A program made the position numbers and the translations under genes. The notes under the pieces were generated by a model. It made no database searches and was not told where the DNA came from. It saw nothing but the letters and a program-made list of their open reading frames with translations. A stretch of 64,000 bases of DNA from Pelomonas sp. BJYL3 (GTDB lineage: Bacteria > Pseudomonadota > Gammaproteobacteria > Burkholderiales > Burkholderiaceae_C): the NCBI RefSeq assembly GCF_027257975.1, contig NZ_JANZKX010000002.1:806001-870000 (forward strand). The letters run 5' to 3'. This document shows, piece by piece, positions 25,094 through 31,921 of this stretch (position 1 is its first letter; every line of letters starts with the position of its first letter).

Positions 25094-26935
25094 ATGAACT
25101 CACCCCTGTTCTCCGCCCTGGTCCTGGCCCTGCTGGCCGGCGCCGGTTCTTCCCAGGCCGCCTTCCAGGCTGCCCAGATCGGCCCTGACGGCCTCATCGT
25201 CCAGGCCGCCCAGACGGACCGCCTGATCGTCAAGTACAAGTCCGGCAAGGGCGCCTTCCCCACCGAGAACGCCCGCCTGGCCGCCCAGGTCGCGAGCAAC
25301 CGCCATGGCGTGCAGCTGACCCACCTGCGCCAGATGGCCAGCGGCGCCCAGGTGTTCAAGCTCAGCCGTCGCCTGGGCAAGGGCGACATCGAGGCCCTGG
25401 CCGCCAGCTTCCGCAGTGGTGACGCCAATATCGAGTACGTCGAGCCCGACCGCCTGCTGCAGCCGCAGCTGACGCCCACCGACCCGATGTACGCCCAGCA
25501 GTGGAGCCTGTTCGACGCCGTGGGCGGCATCCGCGCCCCCGACGCCTGGAACAAGTCCAGCGGCGAAGGCGTGACCGTGGCCGTGATCGACACCGGCGTA
25601 CGGCCCCATGCCGACTTCGCCCCGCGCCTGCTGCCCGGCTACGACTTCATCCTGAACACCACCGTGGCCGGTGACGGCGGCGGGCGCGACGCCGATGCCA
25701 GCGACCCCGGCGACTTCGTCGCGGCGGGTGCCTGCGGCTCGGGCAGTGCCGCGCGCAACAGCTCCTGGCACGGCACGCATGTCAGCGGCATCGTCGGCGC
25801 CACGGGCAGCAATGGCATCGGCGTGAGCGGCGTGGCCTTCAAGGCCCGGCTGCTGCCGGTGCGCGCCCTGGGCAAGTGCGGCGGCTACACCTCGGACATC
25901 GCCGATGCCATGGTCTGGGCCGCCGGTGGCAGCGTCAGCGGCGTGCCGGTCAATGCCAATCCGGCGAAGGTGATCAACCTCTCGCTGGGCGGTGCCGGCA
26001 GCTGCGACATCACCACGCAGAACGCCATCAACACCGCCCGGGCCAAGGGCGCCGTGGTCGTGGTGGCCGCGGGCAACAGCGGCCAGGACGCGGCGAACTT
26101 CTCGCCGGCCAGCTGCAGCGGTGTGATCGCCGTGGCGGCCACCGGCAAGACCGGCGCGCGGGCGTCCTACTCCAACTTCGGCAGCAAGGTGACGCTGGCC
26201 GCGCCGGGGGGCGACAGCAACGGCGCCATCCTGTCCACCTACAACACGGGCGCCACCACGCCGGGCAGCGACAGCTATGCCGGCATGATGGGCACCTCCA
26301 TGGCCACGCCGGTGGTCAGCGGGGTCGTGGCCCTGATGCTCCAGGCCAACAGAAACCTCACGCCCGACCAGGTGGCCAGCCTGCTCAAGAGCAGCGCCCG
26401 CGCCTTCCCGGCGGCCTGCACGGGCTGCGGCGCCGGCCTCGTTGACGCCAACGCGGCCGTGAACGCGGCCCTGGCGCAGGCTTCGGGTGGCGCCCCCGCG
26501 CCCGCACCCGCACCCGCGCCGGCCCCCGCGCCCGCCCCGGCCCCGAGCCCCGAGCCGACGCCCACCCCTGCGCCGGCGCCGGTCTCCATCAAGGAAGCCG
26601 AGCCCAATGACAGCCTCAGTGCCGCCCAGGTGATCAGCGCCAGCCGCGCGGCCATCAGCGGCAGCATCGCCAGCAACACCGACAACGACTACTACCGCTA
26701 CAGCGTCCCCGCCGGCAAGACCCTCAAGGTCACGCTGAGCGCCGGCAGCGCCTCGGGCTTCGGCCTCGGGGCCTACACGGCCGGCGGCACGCAGCTGCTG
26801 CTGAGCACCGGCGTGCCGGGCGTCACCCAGATGCTGCAGATCACCAACTCGGGCAGCAAGGACGTGAACGTCTACCTGCGCGTGCTGCGCAGCACCGGTG
26901 CGACCGGCGGCTATGCCCTCAGCCTGAGTCTCTAG
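25094..26935 (+). CDS. Secreted subtilisin-like serine protease (S8) with PPC domain
   Basis: A 613-residue extracellular protease. In order: signal peptide (1-22), I9-like propeptide (about 40-125), S8 catalytic domain (about 140-480), an Ala-Pro repeat linker (about 472-505), and a C-terminal PPC beta-sandwich domain (from KEAEPNDS to the end) that is normally removed after secretion. The triad is Asp166 (VAVIDTGV), His226 (SWHGTHVSG) and Ser402 (GTSMATP), with oxyanion Asn328. Start 25094 is set by the signal peptide and the SD GAGG. Expression is predicted to respond to c-di-GMP through the upstream riboswitch. The stop codon abuts that of the converging sigma-factor gene. Confidence 0.95.
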   Translation: MNSPLFSALVLALLAGAGSSQAAFQAAQIGPDGLIVQAAQTDRLIVKYKSGKGAFPTENARLAAQVASNRHGVQLTHLRQMASGAQVFKLSRRLGKGDIEALAASFRSGDANIEYVEPDRLLQPQLTPTDPMYAQQWSLFDAVGGIRAPDAWNKSSGEGVTVAVIDTGVRPHADFAPRLLPGYDFILNTTVAGDGGGRDADASDPGDFVAAGACGSGSAARNSSWHGTHVSGIVGATGSNGIGVSGVAFKARLLPVRALGKCGGYTSDIADAMVWAAGGSVSGVPVNANPAKVINLSLGGAGSCDITTQNAINTARAKGAVVVVAAGNSGQDAANFSPASCSGVIAVAATGKTGARASYSNFGSKVTLAAPGGDSNGAILSTYNTGATTPGSDSYAGMMGTSMATPVVSGVVALMLQANRNLTPDQVASLLKSSARAFPAACTGCGAGLVDANAAVNAALAQASGGAPAPAPAPAPAPAPAPAPSPEPTPTPAPAPVSIKEAEPNDSLSAAQVISASRAAISGSIASNTDNDYYRYSVPAGKTLKVTLSAGSASGFGLGAYTAGGTQLLLSTGVPGVTQMLQITNSGSKDVNVYLRVLRSTGATGGYALSLSL

Positions 26936-28273
26936 TCACGCGGCCGGCCCGCGGGCCGGTCCTTGTTTTCTCTCGTCCTTGCTCCTCGCTTCGAGCGCGC
27001 GCTGCGTCAGCAGAGCGCGCTCTTTTTCATTGAGGCTCAGCGCCGCAGCCCGCTCGAAGGCCTCCGCGGCCTCCTCGCTGCGCCGCTGCCGCTGCAGCAG
27101 GTCGCCGCGCACGCTGTGCCACCAGGGGTAGCGCTGCATGGCCGCCTGCGCGCCCAGGGCGTCGACCAGGAGCAGGGCTTCCGCCGCGCTGCCCTCGGGC
27201 GCCCGGCTCAGCGCCACCGCACGGTTCAGCGCGACGACGGGCGAGGGCCAGCCCTCCAGCAGCCGGGTGTAGAGGGCCAGGATCAGGGACCAGTCCGTGT
27301 CCTCGGCCCGCGTGGCGCGGGCATGGCAGGCCGCGATGCCCGCCTGCAGCAGGTAGTAGCCCGGCGCCTGGCCCAGGGCCGCGCAGGCCGCCTCGCCCGC
27401 GGCCAGCGCGGCCAGGCCGCGGCGGATCAGCAGGCTGTCCCAGCGGCGGCGGTCCTGGTCCATCAGCAGCACGGGCGCGCCTTGCGCGTCCAGCCGCGCC
27501 GCCTGGCGCGAGGCCTGGATCTCGAGCAGGCTCATCAGGCCCAGCACTTCCGGCTCCTGCGGCATCAGCGCGACCAGCAGGCGGGCCAGGCGCTGGGCCT
27601 CGCCCATCAGGTCGCTGCGCAGCCAGTCGCTGCCGGAGCTGGCGGCATAGCCCTCGTTGAAGATCAGGTAGACCACCTCCAGCACCGCGCCCAGGCGCTG
27701 CAGGCGCTCGGCGGGGCCGGGCAGCTCGAAGGGCACCTGGGCCTCGCTGAGCGTGCGCTTGGCGCGGCTGATGCGCTGGGCCACCGTGGGCTCGGGGCAC
27801 AGGTAGGCGCGGGCGATCTCGGCCGTGCTGAGGCCGCCCAGCAGGCGCAGGGTCAGGGCGGCGCGCGCCTCGGGCGAGAGCAGGGGGTGGCAGGCGGTGA
27901 AGATCAGACGCAGGAGGTCGTCGCCGATGTCATCGGCGCGGCGGGCGTCCAGGGTCTCGCTGAGGTCGGGCACCACATGCTCCTGGCGCGCCTCGATGTC
28001 CTGGGCCAGGGCCTCGTGGTGGCGTTCCTGCATGCGGCGCTGGCGGAGGCGGTCCAGGGCGCGGTGCTTGGCCGTGGTCATCAGCCAGGCGCCGGGCTTG
28101 TCCGGCACGCCCTCGCCCGGCCAGTGTTCCAGGGCGGCCAGCAGGGCTTCCTGGGCGATCTCCTCGGCTTCATCGAGGTCGCGCAGCAGGCGGCGCAGTG
28201 CCCCGATCACGGCCGGCGACTCCAGCCGCCAGATGGCCGCGATGCGCGAGGTCAGCGCCGCCGCCTCGCTCAC
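26936..28273 (-). CDS. ECF42-type RNA polymerase sigma factor
   Basis: A 445-residue sigma factor, far longer than ordinary ECF sigmas. Region 2 is at about 15-90 (EEIAQEALLAALEHWP, PGAWLMTTAKHRALDRLR) and region 4 at about 135-185 (RLLGGLSTAEIARAYLCPEPTVAQRISRAK, given here as separate known helices). The remaining 250 residues form the large helical, TPR-like C-terminal extension typical of group ECF42, which replaces an anti-sigma factor. This group is known to sit with YCII/DGPF proteins, as here. Its ATG overlaps the upstream VOC gene by four bases, so it is the last gene of its own presumed regulon. Confidence 0.92.
   Translation of the reverse strand: MSEAAALTSRIAAIWRLESPAVIGALRRLLRDLDEAEEIAQEALLAALEHWPGEGVPDKPGAWLMTTAKHRALDRLRQRRMQERHHEALAQDIEARQEHVVPDLSETLDARRADDIGDDLLRLIFTACHPLLSPEARAALTLRLLGGLSTAEIARAYLCPEPTVAQRISRAKRTLSEAQVPFELPGPAERLQRLGAVLEVVYLIFNEGYAASSGSDWLRSDLMGEAQRLARLLVALMPQEPEVLGLMSLLEIQASRQAARLDAQGAPVLLMDQDRRRWDSLLIRRGLAALAAGEAACAALGQAPGYYLLQAGIAACHARATRAEDTDWSLILALYTRLLEGWPSPVVALNRAVALSRAPEGSAAEALLLVDALGAQAAMQRYPWWHSVRGDLLQRQRRSEEAAEAFERAAALSLNEKERALLTQRALEARSKDERKQGPARGPAA
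26944..26969 (+). terminator. Probable intrinsic terminator of the subtilase gene
   Basis: CCGGCC (26944-26949), loop CGCG, GGCCGG (26954-26959), followed by TCCTTGTTTT. It lies inside the last codons of the opposing sigma-factor gene. Confidence 0.55.
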
Positions 28274-28695
28274 GTCGCGGTGCCCTGCGAAGCGTTCACC
28301 TGGCTGGCATCCACCATGTGCACCAGCTCCCAGAGATGGCCGTCGAGGTCCTCGAAGCTGTGGCCGTACATGAAGCCGTGGTCCTGCGGTGGGCGCGGCG
28401 CACGGCCGCCCGCGGCGATGGCGCGGGCCACCAGCTGGTCGACCTCCTCGCGGCTGTCGCAGGAGAGGCAGACCAGCACCTCGGTGCTCTCGCGGGCATC
28501 GGCGATGCGCTTGTCGATGAAGCCCTGGAAGAAGGGATGGATCAGCAGCATGGCGTAGAGGTTCTCGCCCAGCACCAGGCAGGCGCCCTGCTCGTTGCTG
28601 AACTGCGGATTGAAGCTGTAGCCCAGGGCCTCGAAGAAGGCGCGGGAGCGCGCCATGTCGGCGATGGGCAGGTTGACGAAGATCTGGCGATGCAT
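28270..28695 (-). CDS. VOC family protein (glyoxalase/bleomycin-resistance fold)
   Basis: A 141-residue VOC protein: VNLPIADMARSRAFFEALGYSFN at the N-terminus and HSFEDLDGHLWELVHM at the C-terminus, the two halves of a single betaalphabetabetabeta pair set. The substrate is unknown. It overlaps the sigma-factor start by four bases (ATGA) and belongs to the YCII-SRPBCC-VOC-VOC-sigma operon. Proteins of this kind are common companions of ECF42 sigmas. Confidence 0.88.
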   Translation of the reverse strand: MHRQIFVNLPIADMARSRAFFEALGYSFNPQFSNEQGACLVLGENLYAMLLIHPFFQGFIDKRIADARESTEVLVCLSCDSREEVDQLVARAIAAGGRAPRPPQDHGFMYGHSFEDLDGHLWELVHMVDASQVNASQGTAT

Positions 28696-28707
28696 GAAGG
28701 GTCTCCT

Positions 28708-28721
28708 GGGGTCAGGTCTTG
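28708..28721 (+). repeat. Dispersed 14-mer repeat, exact copy forming a stop codon
   Basis: GGGGTCAGGTCTTG. On the minus strand CAAGACCTGACCCC supplies the last codons (Lys, Thr) and the TGA stop of the VOC gene that ends at 28712. Confidence 0.8.
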
Positions 28722-29119
28722 CTCTCTGGTGTCACCAGCGGCTGGACCAGGTGGATGAGGTTGCCGCAGCCGTCCTCGAACAGGGCGCCGATGATCGGGC
28801 CCATGGGACGCGGCGGCTCGCGGAAGCGCACGCCGCGCTCGCGCAGGCGTTCGTACTCGGCCGCGATGTCGGCGGTGGTGAAGGCGGCCGCGGGCATGCC
28901 GGCTTCATAGAGGGCACGCTGGTAGACGCGAGCCGGCTCGAAGCCCAGGGGCTGCAGCACCAGCTCCACGCCGGCCAGGCCCTCGGGCGAGCGCACGGTG
29001 AGGAAGCGGTAGGGTCCCATGGGGATGTCGGCGCAGGGCTCGAAGCCCAGCTGCTGCGTGTAGAAGCGCAGGGCCTCATCCTGGTCCTGCACCAGCAGGG
29101 GGCTGAACTTGATCTGCAT
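28712..29119 (-). CDS. VOC family protein
   Basis: A 135-residue VOC protein: FSPLLVQDQDEALRFYTQQLGFE and IIGALFEDGCGNLIHLVQP are the conserved edges. Its last codons and stop lie inside a copy of the dispersed 14-mer, so the C-terminal tail SKT may be recently acquired. It follows the SRPBCC gene by 11 bases and precedes the second VOC gene by 16, consistent with one operon under the ECF42 promoter. Confidence 0.88.
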   Translation of the reverse strand: MQIKFSPLLVQDQDEALRFYTQQLGFEPCADIPMGPYRFLTVRSPEGLAGVELVLQPLGFEPARVYQRALYEAGMPAAAFTTADIAAEYERLRERGVRFREPPRPMGPIIGALFEDGCGNLIHLVQPLVTPESKT

Positions 29120-29130
29120 GCGGGGGCCTC

Positions 29131-29661
29131 TCAGTGTTGTTCCGCGATCTGCTGCAGGTTCTTCAGGCCCTGCTCGAAATCCGTGCCGACCATGCGGTCC
29201 ATGTTGAAGATCAGGCCCATCAGCTTGCTGAGGTAGGTGCTGGGGCCTTCCATGGCCCAGCTCAGCTCGCTGCTGCCGTCGGCCTGCGGCTGGATCTGGA
29301 AGAGGGCCTGGTTGTGGGCCTCGAAGGGCTTGATGAAGTCCAGGCGCAGGCGCACCTCGCGCCCGGGCTGCAGGCCGGTGATCTCCATGCTGCCCTGGCC
29401 CAGCTCCTTGCCCTGCCAGCCGTAGCGGGCGCCGATGCCGGCGGCCGGGCCGCTGTACTCGCCCTGGGCGCCCGGCTCCTTGCGCAGCCAGGGGTTCCAG
29501 CGGTTGAACTGGTGCAGGTCCTGGATCAGGCCGTAGACGGTATCGGCCGGGGCCTGGATGCGCAGGCGGCGCTCGACGCGGAAATGGTCGGGCCGGAAGG
29601 CCGCAGCCACGAGCACGCCGGCCAGCAGCAGCAGGACGATGAGTCCGATGATCTTGATCAT
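29131..29661 (-). CDS. SRPBCC family protein (polyketide cyclase/START-like fold)
   Basis: A 176-residue protein with an N-terminal hydrophobic segment (about 3-22, LIVLLLLAGVLVAAAF) and an SRPBCC domain: RRLRIQAPADTVYGLIQDLHQFNRWNPW and the C-terminal helix DRMVGTDFEQGLKNLQQIA. This fold binds hydrophobic ligands. Its start overlaps the YCII gene stop by four bases. Function within the ECF42 locus is unknown. Confidence 0.87.
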   Translation of the reverse strand: MIKIIGLIVLLLLAGVLVAAAFRPDHFRVERRLRIQAPADTVYGLIQDLHQFNRWNPWLRKEPGAQGEYSGPAAGIGARYGWQGKELGQGSMEITGLQPGREVRLRLDFIKPFEAHNQALFQIQPQADGSSELSWAMEGPSTYLSKLMGLIFNMDRMVGTDFEQGLKNLQQIAEQH

Positions 29662-30083
29662 GCCTGGCCTCCCTGGCGCTCCGCTTCCAGGGCCTTGAAG
29701 CGCTGGATGCCTTCCAGCTCGGCGAAGTCGTCCAGGTCATAGAGGGGCCGGACCTCGATGCAGCCTGCCTGCCCCTCGCCGAAGGGTGCCGGGAAGCGGC
29801 GCGCCCATTCCAGGGCTTCGTCGCGGCTGCGCACCTGGATGAGGGTGTAGCCGGCGATCAGCTCCTTGGACTCGGTGAAGGGCCCGTCCAGCAGGCGGCT
29901 GCCCTCGGGTCCGTGCTCGATGCGCCAGCCGGCGCTGCTGGGCTTGAGGCCCGCGGCGTCCAGCAGCACGCCGGCGCGGGAGAGCGCCTCGTGATAGGCC
30001 GCCATGTCCAGCATCACCTGGGGGTCCGGCGTGCCGCCGGTCTCGCTCTGCGCGGTGGCGCGCACCATGATCATGAATCGCAT
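29658..30083 (-). CDS. YCII/DGPF family protein, ECF42 target
   Basis: A 141-residue YCII-related protein with the defining motif DGPF (RLLDGPFTESKELIAGY, about residues 65-82) and a C-terminal conserved PLYDLDDF. DGPF proteins are the hallmark target genes of ECF42 sigma factors; their biochemical role is not settled. AGGAGA lies just before the ATG at 30083. A promoter matching the ECF42 consensus lies 47 bases further upstream. It is the first gene of a five-gene operon that ends with the sigma factor. Confidence 0.9.
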   Translation of the reverse strand: MRFMIMVRATAQSETGGTPDPQVMLDMAAYHEALSRAGVLLDAAGLKPSSAGWRIEHGPEGSRLLDGPFTESKELIAGYTLIQVRSRDEALEWARRFPAPFGEGQAGCIEVRPLYDLDDFAELEGIQRFKALEAERQGGQA

Positions 30084-30129
30084 GTCCGTCTCCTGTGGCG
30101 GGCCGCCCCATGCGGCCTCATGCCTGTAC

Positions 30130-30156
30130 GACGAAGGCGGTCCACGCATTTCGACA
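30130..30156 (-). promoter_or_regulatory. ECF42-type promoter
   Basis: Reading the minus strand, TGTCGA (30156-30151), 17 bases, then CGTC (30133-30130). From established work on ECF42 the recognised elements are TGTCGA at -35 and CGA/TC at -10, so both boxes match. It lies 46 bases before the ATG of the YCII gene and would drive the operon containing the sigma gene itself. Confidence 0.75.
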
Positions 30157-30185
30157 GCGGGCCAGCAATTTTTCTGGCGCAGCCG

Positions 30186-30542
30186 TCAGAGGGCGTCCTC
30201 GAAGCAGGGGCCCACGCCGCGCACCTCGATCGTGGCCCACTCCGCCGCCGGGCAGCGCGCGGCGATCTCCAGCGCGGCCTCACGCGTGGGCACATCCAGC
30301 AGGAAGAAGCCGCCGACCAGTTCCTTGCTCTCGGCAAAGGGGCCGTCGGTGATGCTCAGGCTGCCGTCGCGCTTCTGCACGCGGCTGCTGCGGCCCGACA
30401 GCGACTGGCTGGCCAGCAGCTGGCCGCGGGACTGCAGCTCGGCACCGAACTGCAGCATGCGCTCGTAGACCTGCTCGCCGGCGTCCCGGCCGCGATCGGC
30501 CCGCTGGCCGTGGGGTTCGAGGATCAGCAGCATGTAGCTCAT
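30186..30542 (-). CDS. YCII/DGPF family protein, second copy
   Basis: A 118-residue YCII protein with DGPF in SITDGPFAESKELVGGF, one of two DGPF genes beside the ECF42 sigma. It is 100 bases upstream of the five-gene operon, with its own leader. I found no TGTCGA-type promoter before it, so it may use a different promoter or read through from one not recognised. Start 30542 matches the conserved N-terminus MSYMLLILEP. Confidence 0.88.
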   Translation of the reverse strand: MSYMLLILEPHGQRADRGRDAGEQVYERMLQFGAELQSRGQLLASQSLSGRSSRVQKRDGSLSITDGPFAESKELVGGFFLLDVPTREAALEIAARCPAAEWATIEVRGVGPCFEDAL

Positions 30543-30764
30543 GGGCGCGTACTCTGGATGAAAGAAGGATGGCGCATTGTGCGTCCTGCGCCACGCCATC
30601 GGCCGCCCCGGGGATCCACCCCTGGCGCAGGCATGGACTTGGTCGAGAATCGCCCCTCAAGGAAACGCCGGACCGCCCAAGTTTCCCTGACCCCCTCGGG
30701 GGGCCTGGCACGCCGTGGCAGGTTGGGGGCGGTCAGCAGTCAAAGCAGTCAAGGAAGTCCCGCC

Positions 30765-31841
30765 ATGCCGTACGCACCGTCCCGTCATCCGAATGCCCTG
30801 TCCACCGTGGCGACCGCCTTCGCGGCCCTCGCCCTGGCCGTCGGTCCCCAGCAGGTCGCCCACGCCTGGGGCGCCACGGGCCACTCGGCCGTCGGTGACA
30901 TCGCCGCCCAGCTGATCAAGGGCACGCGGGCCGAGCGCGAGGTCCACCGCATCCTCGGCGGGGTGAGCCTGCACGACATCGCCGTCTGGCCCGATTGCGT
31001 CAAGGGCATCGACCCGGCCAAGGACTTCCGCTACACCGTCACCGGCCGCTACCCCGAGTGCGCCCCCTTCGAGAACAAGCCCGAGGAAGAGGCCCTCATG
31101 CGCGACTACGTCAAGCGCAACAACGAGGGCTGCGGACCCAAGCCCGGCGAGGAGAGCTGCCACAAGCAGTACCACTACACCAACCCCGCCCTGGAGCGCG
31201 GCCGCTACAGGCCGGGCTCGGTGGGCACCAGCGACCACGACATCGTCTACGCGCTCGAGGCCGCCCGCCAGCGTCTGGCCGGGGGCACCGTGCCGGGCCC
31301 CTTCGCCCTGCAGACCGAGCGCGAGGCCCTGGCCCTGCTGGTCCATGACCTGGGCGACGTCCACCAGCCCCTGCACGTGGGCTCGGTCTACCTCGACGAG
31401 AAGGGGCAGCGGCGCGATCCCGACGTTCAGGGCGACGACCCGCAGGCCCGCACCGTGGGAGGCAACGCCCTGGCCGTGATGAGCCCCACCGGCCCGGGCG
31501 GCAATCTGCATGCCTACTGGGACAACGCCCCGGGCAAGCTGAGCCCCGAGCAGCTGGCGGCCCTGCCGGCCGCCGCCCGCCAGGTGCCGGCCATGGCCGC
31601 CGATCCCGCCCAGTGGTCGGCCCTGTGGGCCAGCGAGACCATGGTCGAGGCCGAGACCGCGTACGCCGGCCTGCAGTTCGGCGAGCGCCAGTCCAGCCTG
31701 CGCGGCTCGCGCTGGGTCGTGACCCTGCCCGCCGACTACGAGGCGCGCAGCCAGGCTCAGGTCCGCCAGCAGCTGGCGCGCGCCGGCGCCCGCCTGGCCC
31801 AGCTGCTGCAGACGATCTGGCCGGACGCCGCCAAGCCCTGA
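30765..31841 (+). CDS. Exported S1/P1 nuclease
   Basis: A 358-residue zinc-dependent nuclease of the S1/P1 family, about 30 residues of signal peptide ending HA before Trp. In this family the mature N-terminal Trp itself binds zinc, so cleavage before WGATGH is meaningful. Other ligands are visible: His in GHSAVG, Asp in VWPD, His in QYHYTN, and the signature HDLGDVHQPLHVG, then LHAYWD. It would degrade single-stranded DNA or RNA outside the cytoplasm, for phosphate or nucleotide scavenging. AAGGAAG before the ATG supports the start. Confidence 0.94.
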   Translation: MPYAPSRHPNALSTVATAFAALALAVGPQQVAHAWGATGHSAVGDIAAQLIKGTRAEREVHRILGGVSLHDIAVWPDCVKGIDPAKDFRYTVTGRYPECAPFENKPEEEALMRDYVKRNNEGCGPKPGEESCHKQYHYTNPALERGRYRPGSVGTSDHDIVYALEAARQRLAGGTVPGPFALQTEREALALLVHDLGDVHQPLHVGSVYLDEKGQRRDPDVQGDDPQARTVGGNALAVMSPTGPGGNLHAYWDNAPGKLSPEQLAALPAAARQVPAMAADPAQWSALWASETMVEAETAYAGLQFGERQSSLRGSRWVVTLPADYEARSQAQVRQQLARAGARLAQLLQTIWPDAAKP

Positions 31842-31921
31842 CGCAAGGGCCCCGGCCGTGAAGCCTGCACGCCCCCCGCCCGCGGGGGAGGGTGCGGAGG
31901 CTCTTTCAAGCGGGCGTGGTC

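Noticed and set aside
26490-26590. Short repeated GC-rich units resembling a repeat array
   Set aside because: They encode the Ala-Pro linker of the subtilase and have no spacers, so they are neither a CRISPR array nor an independent element.
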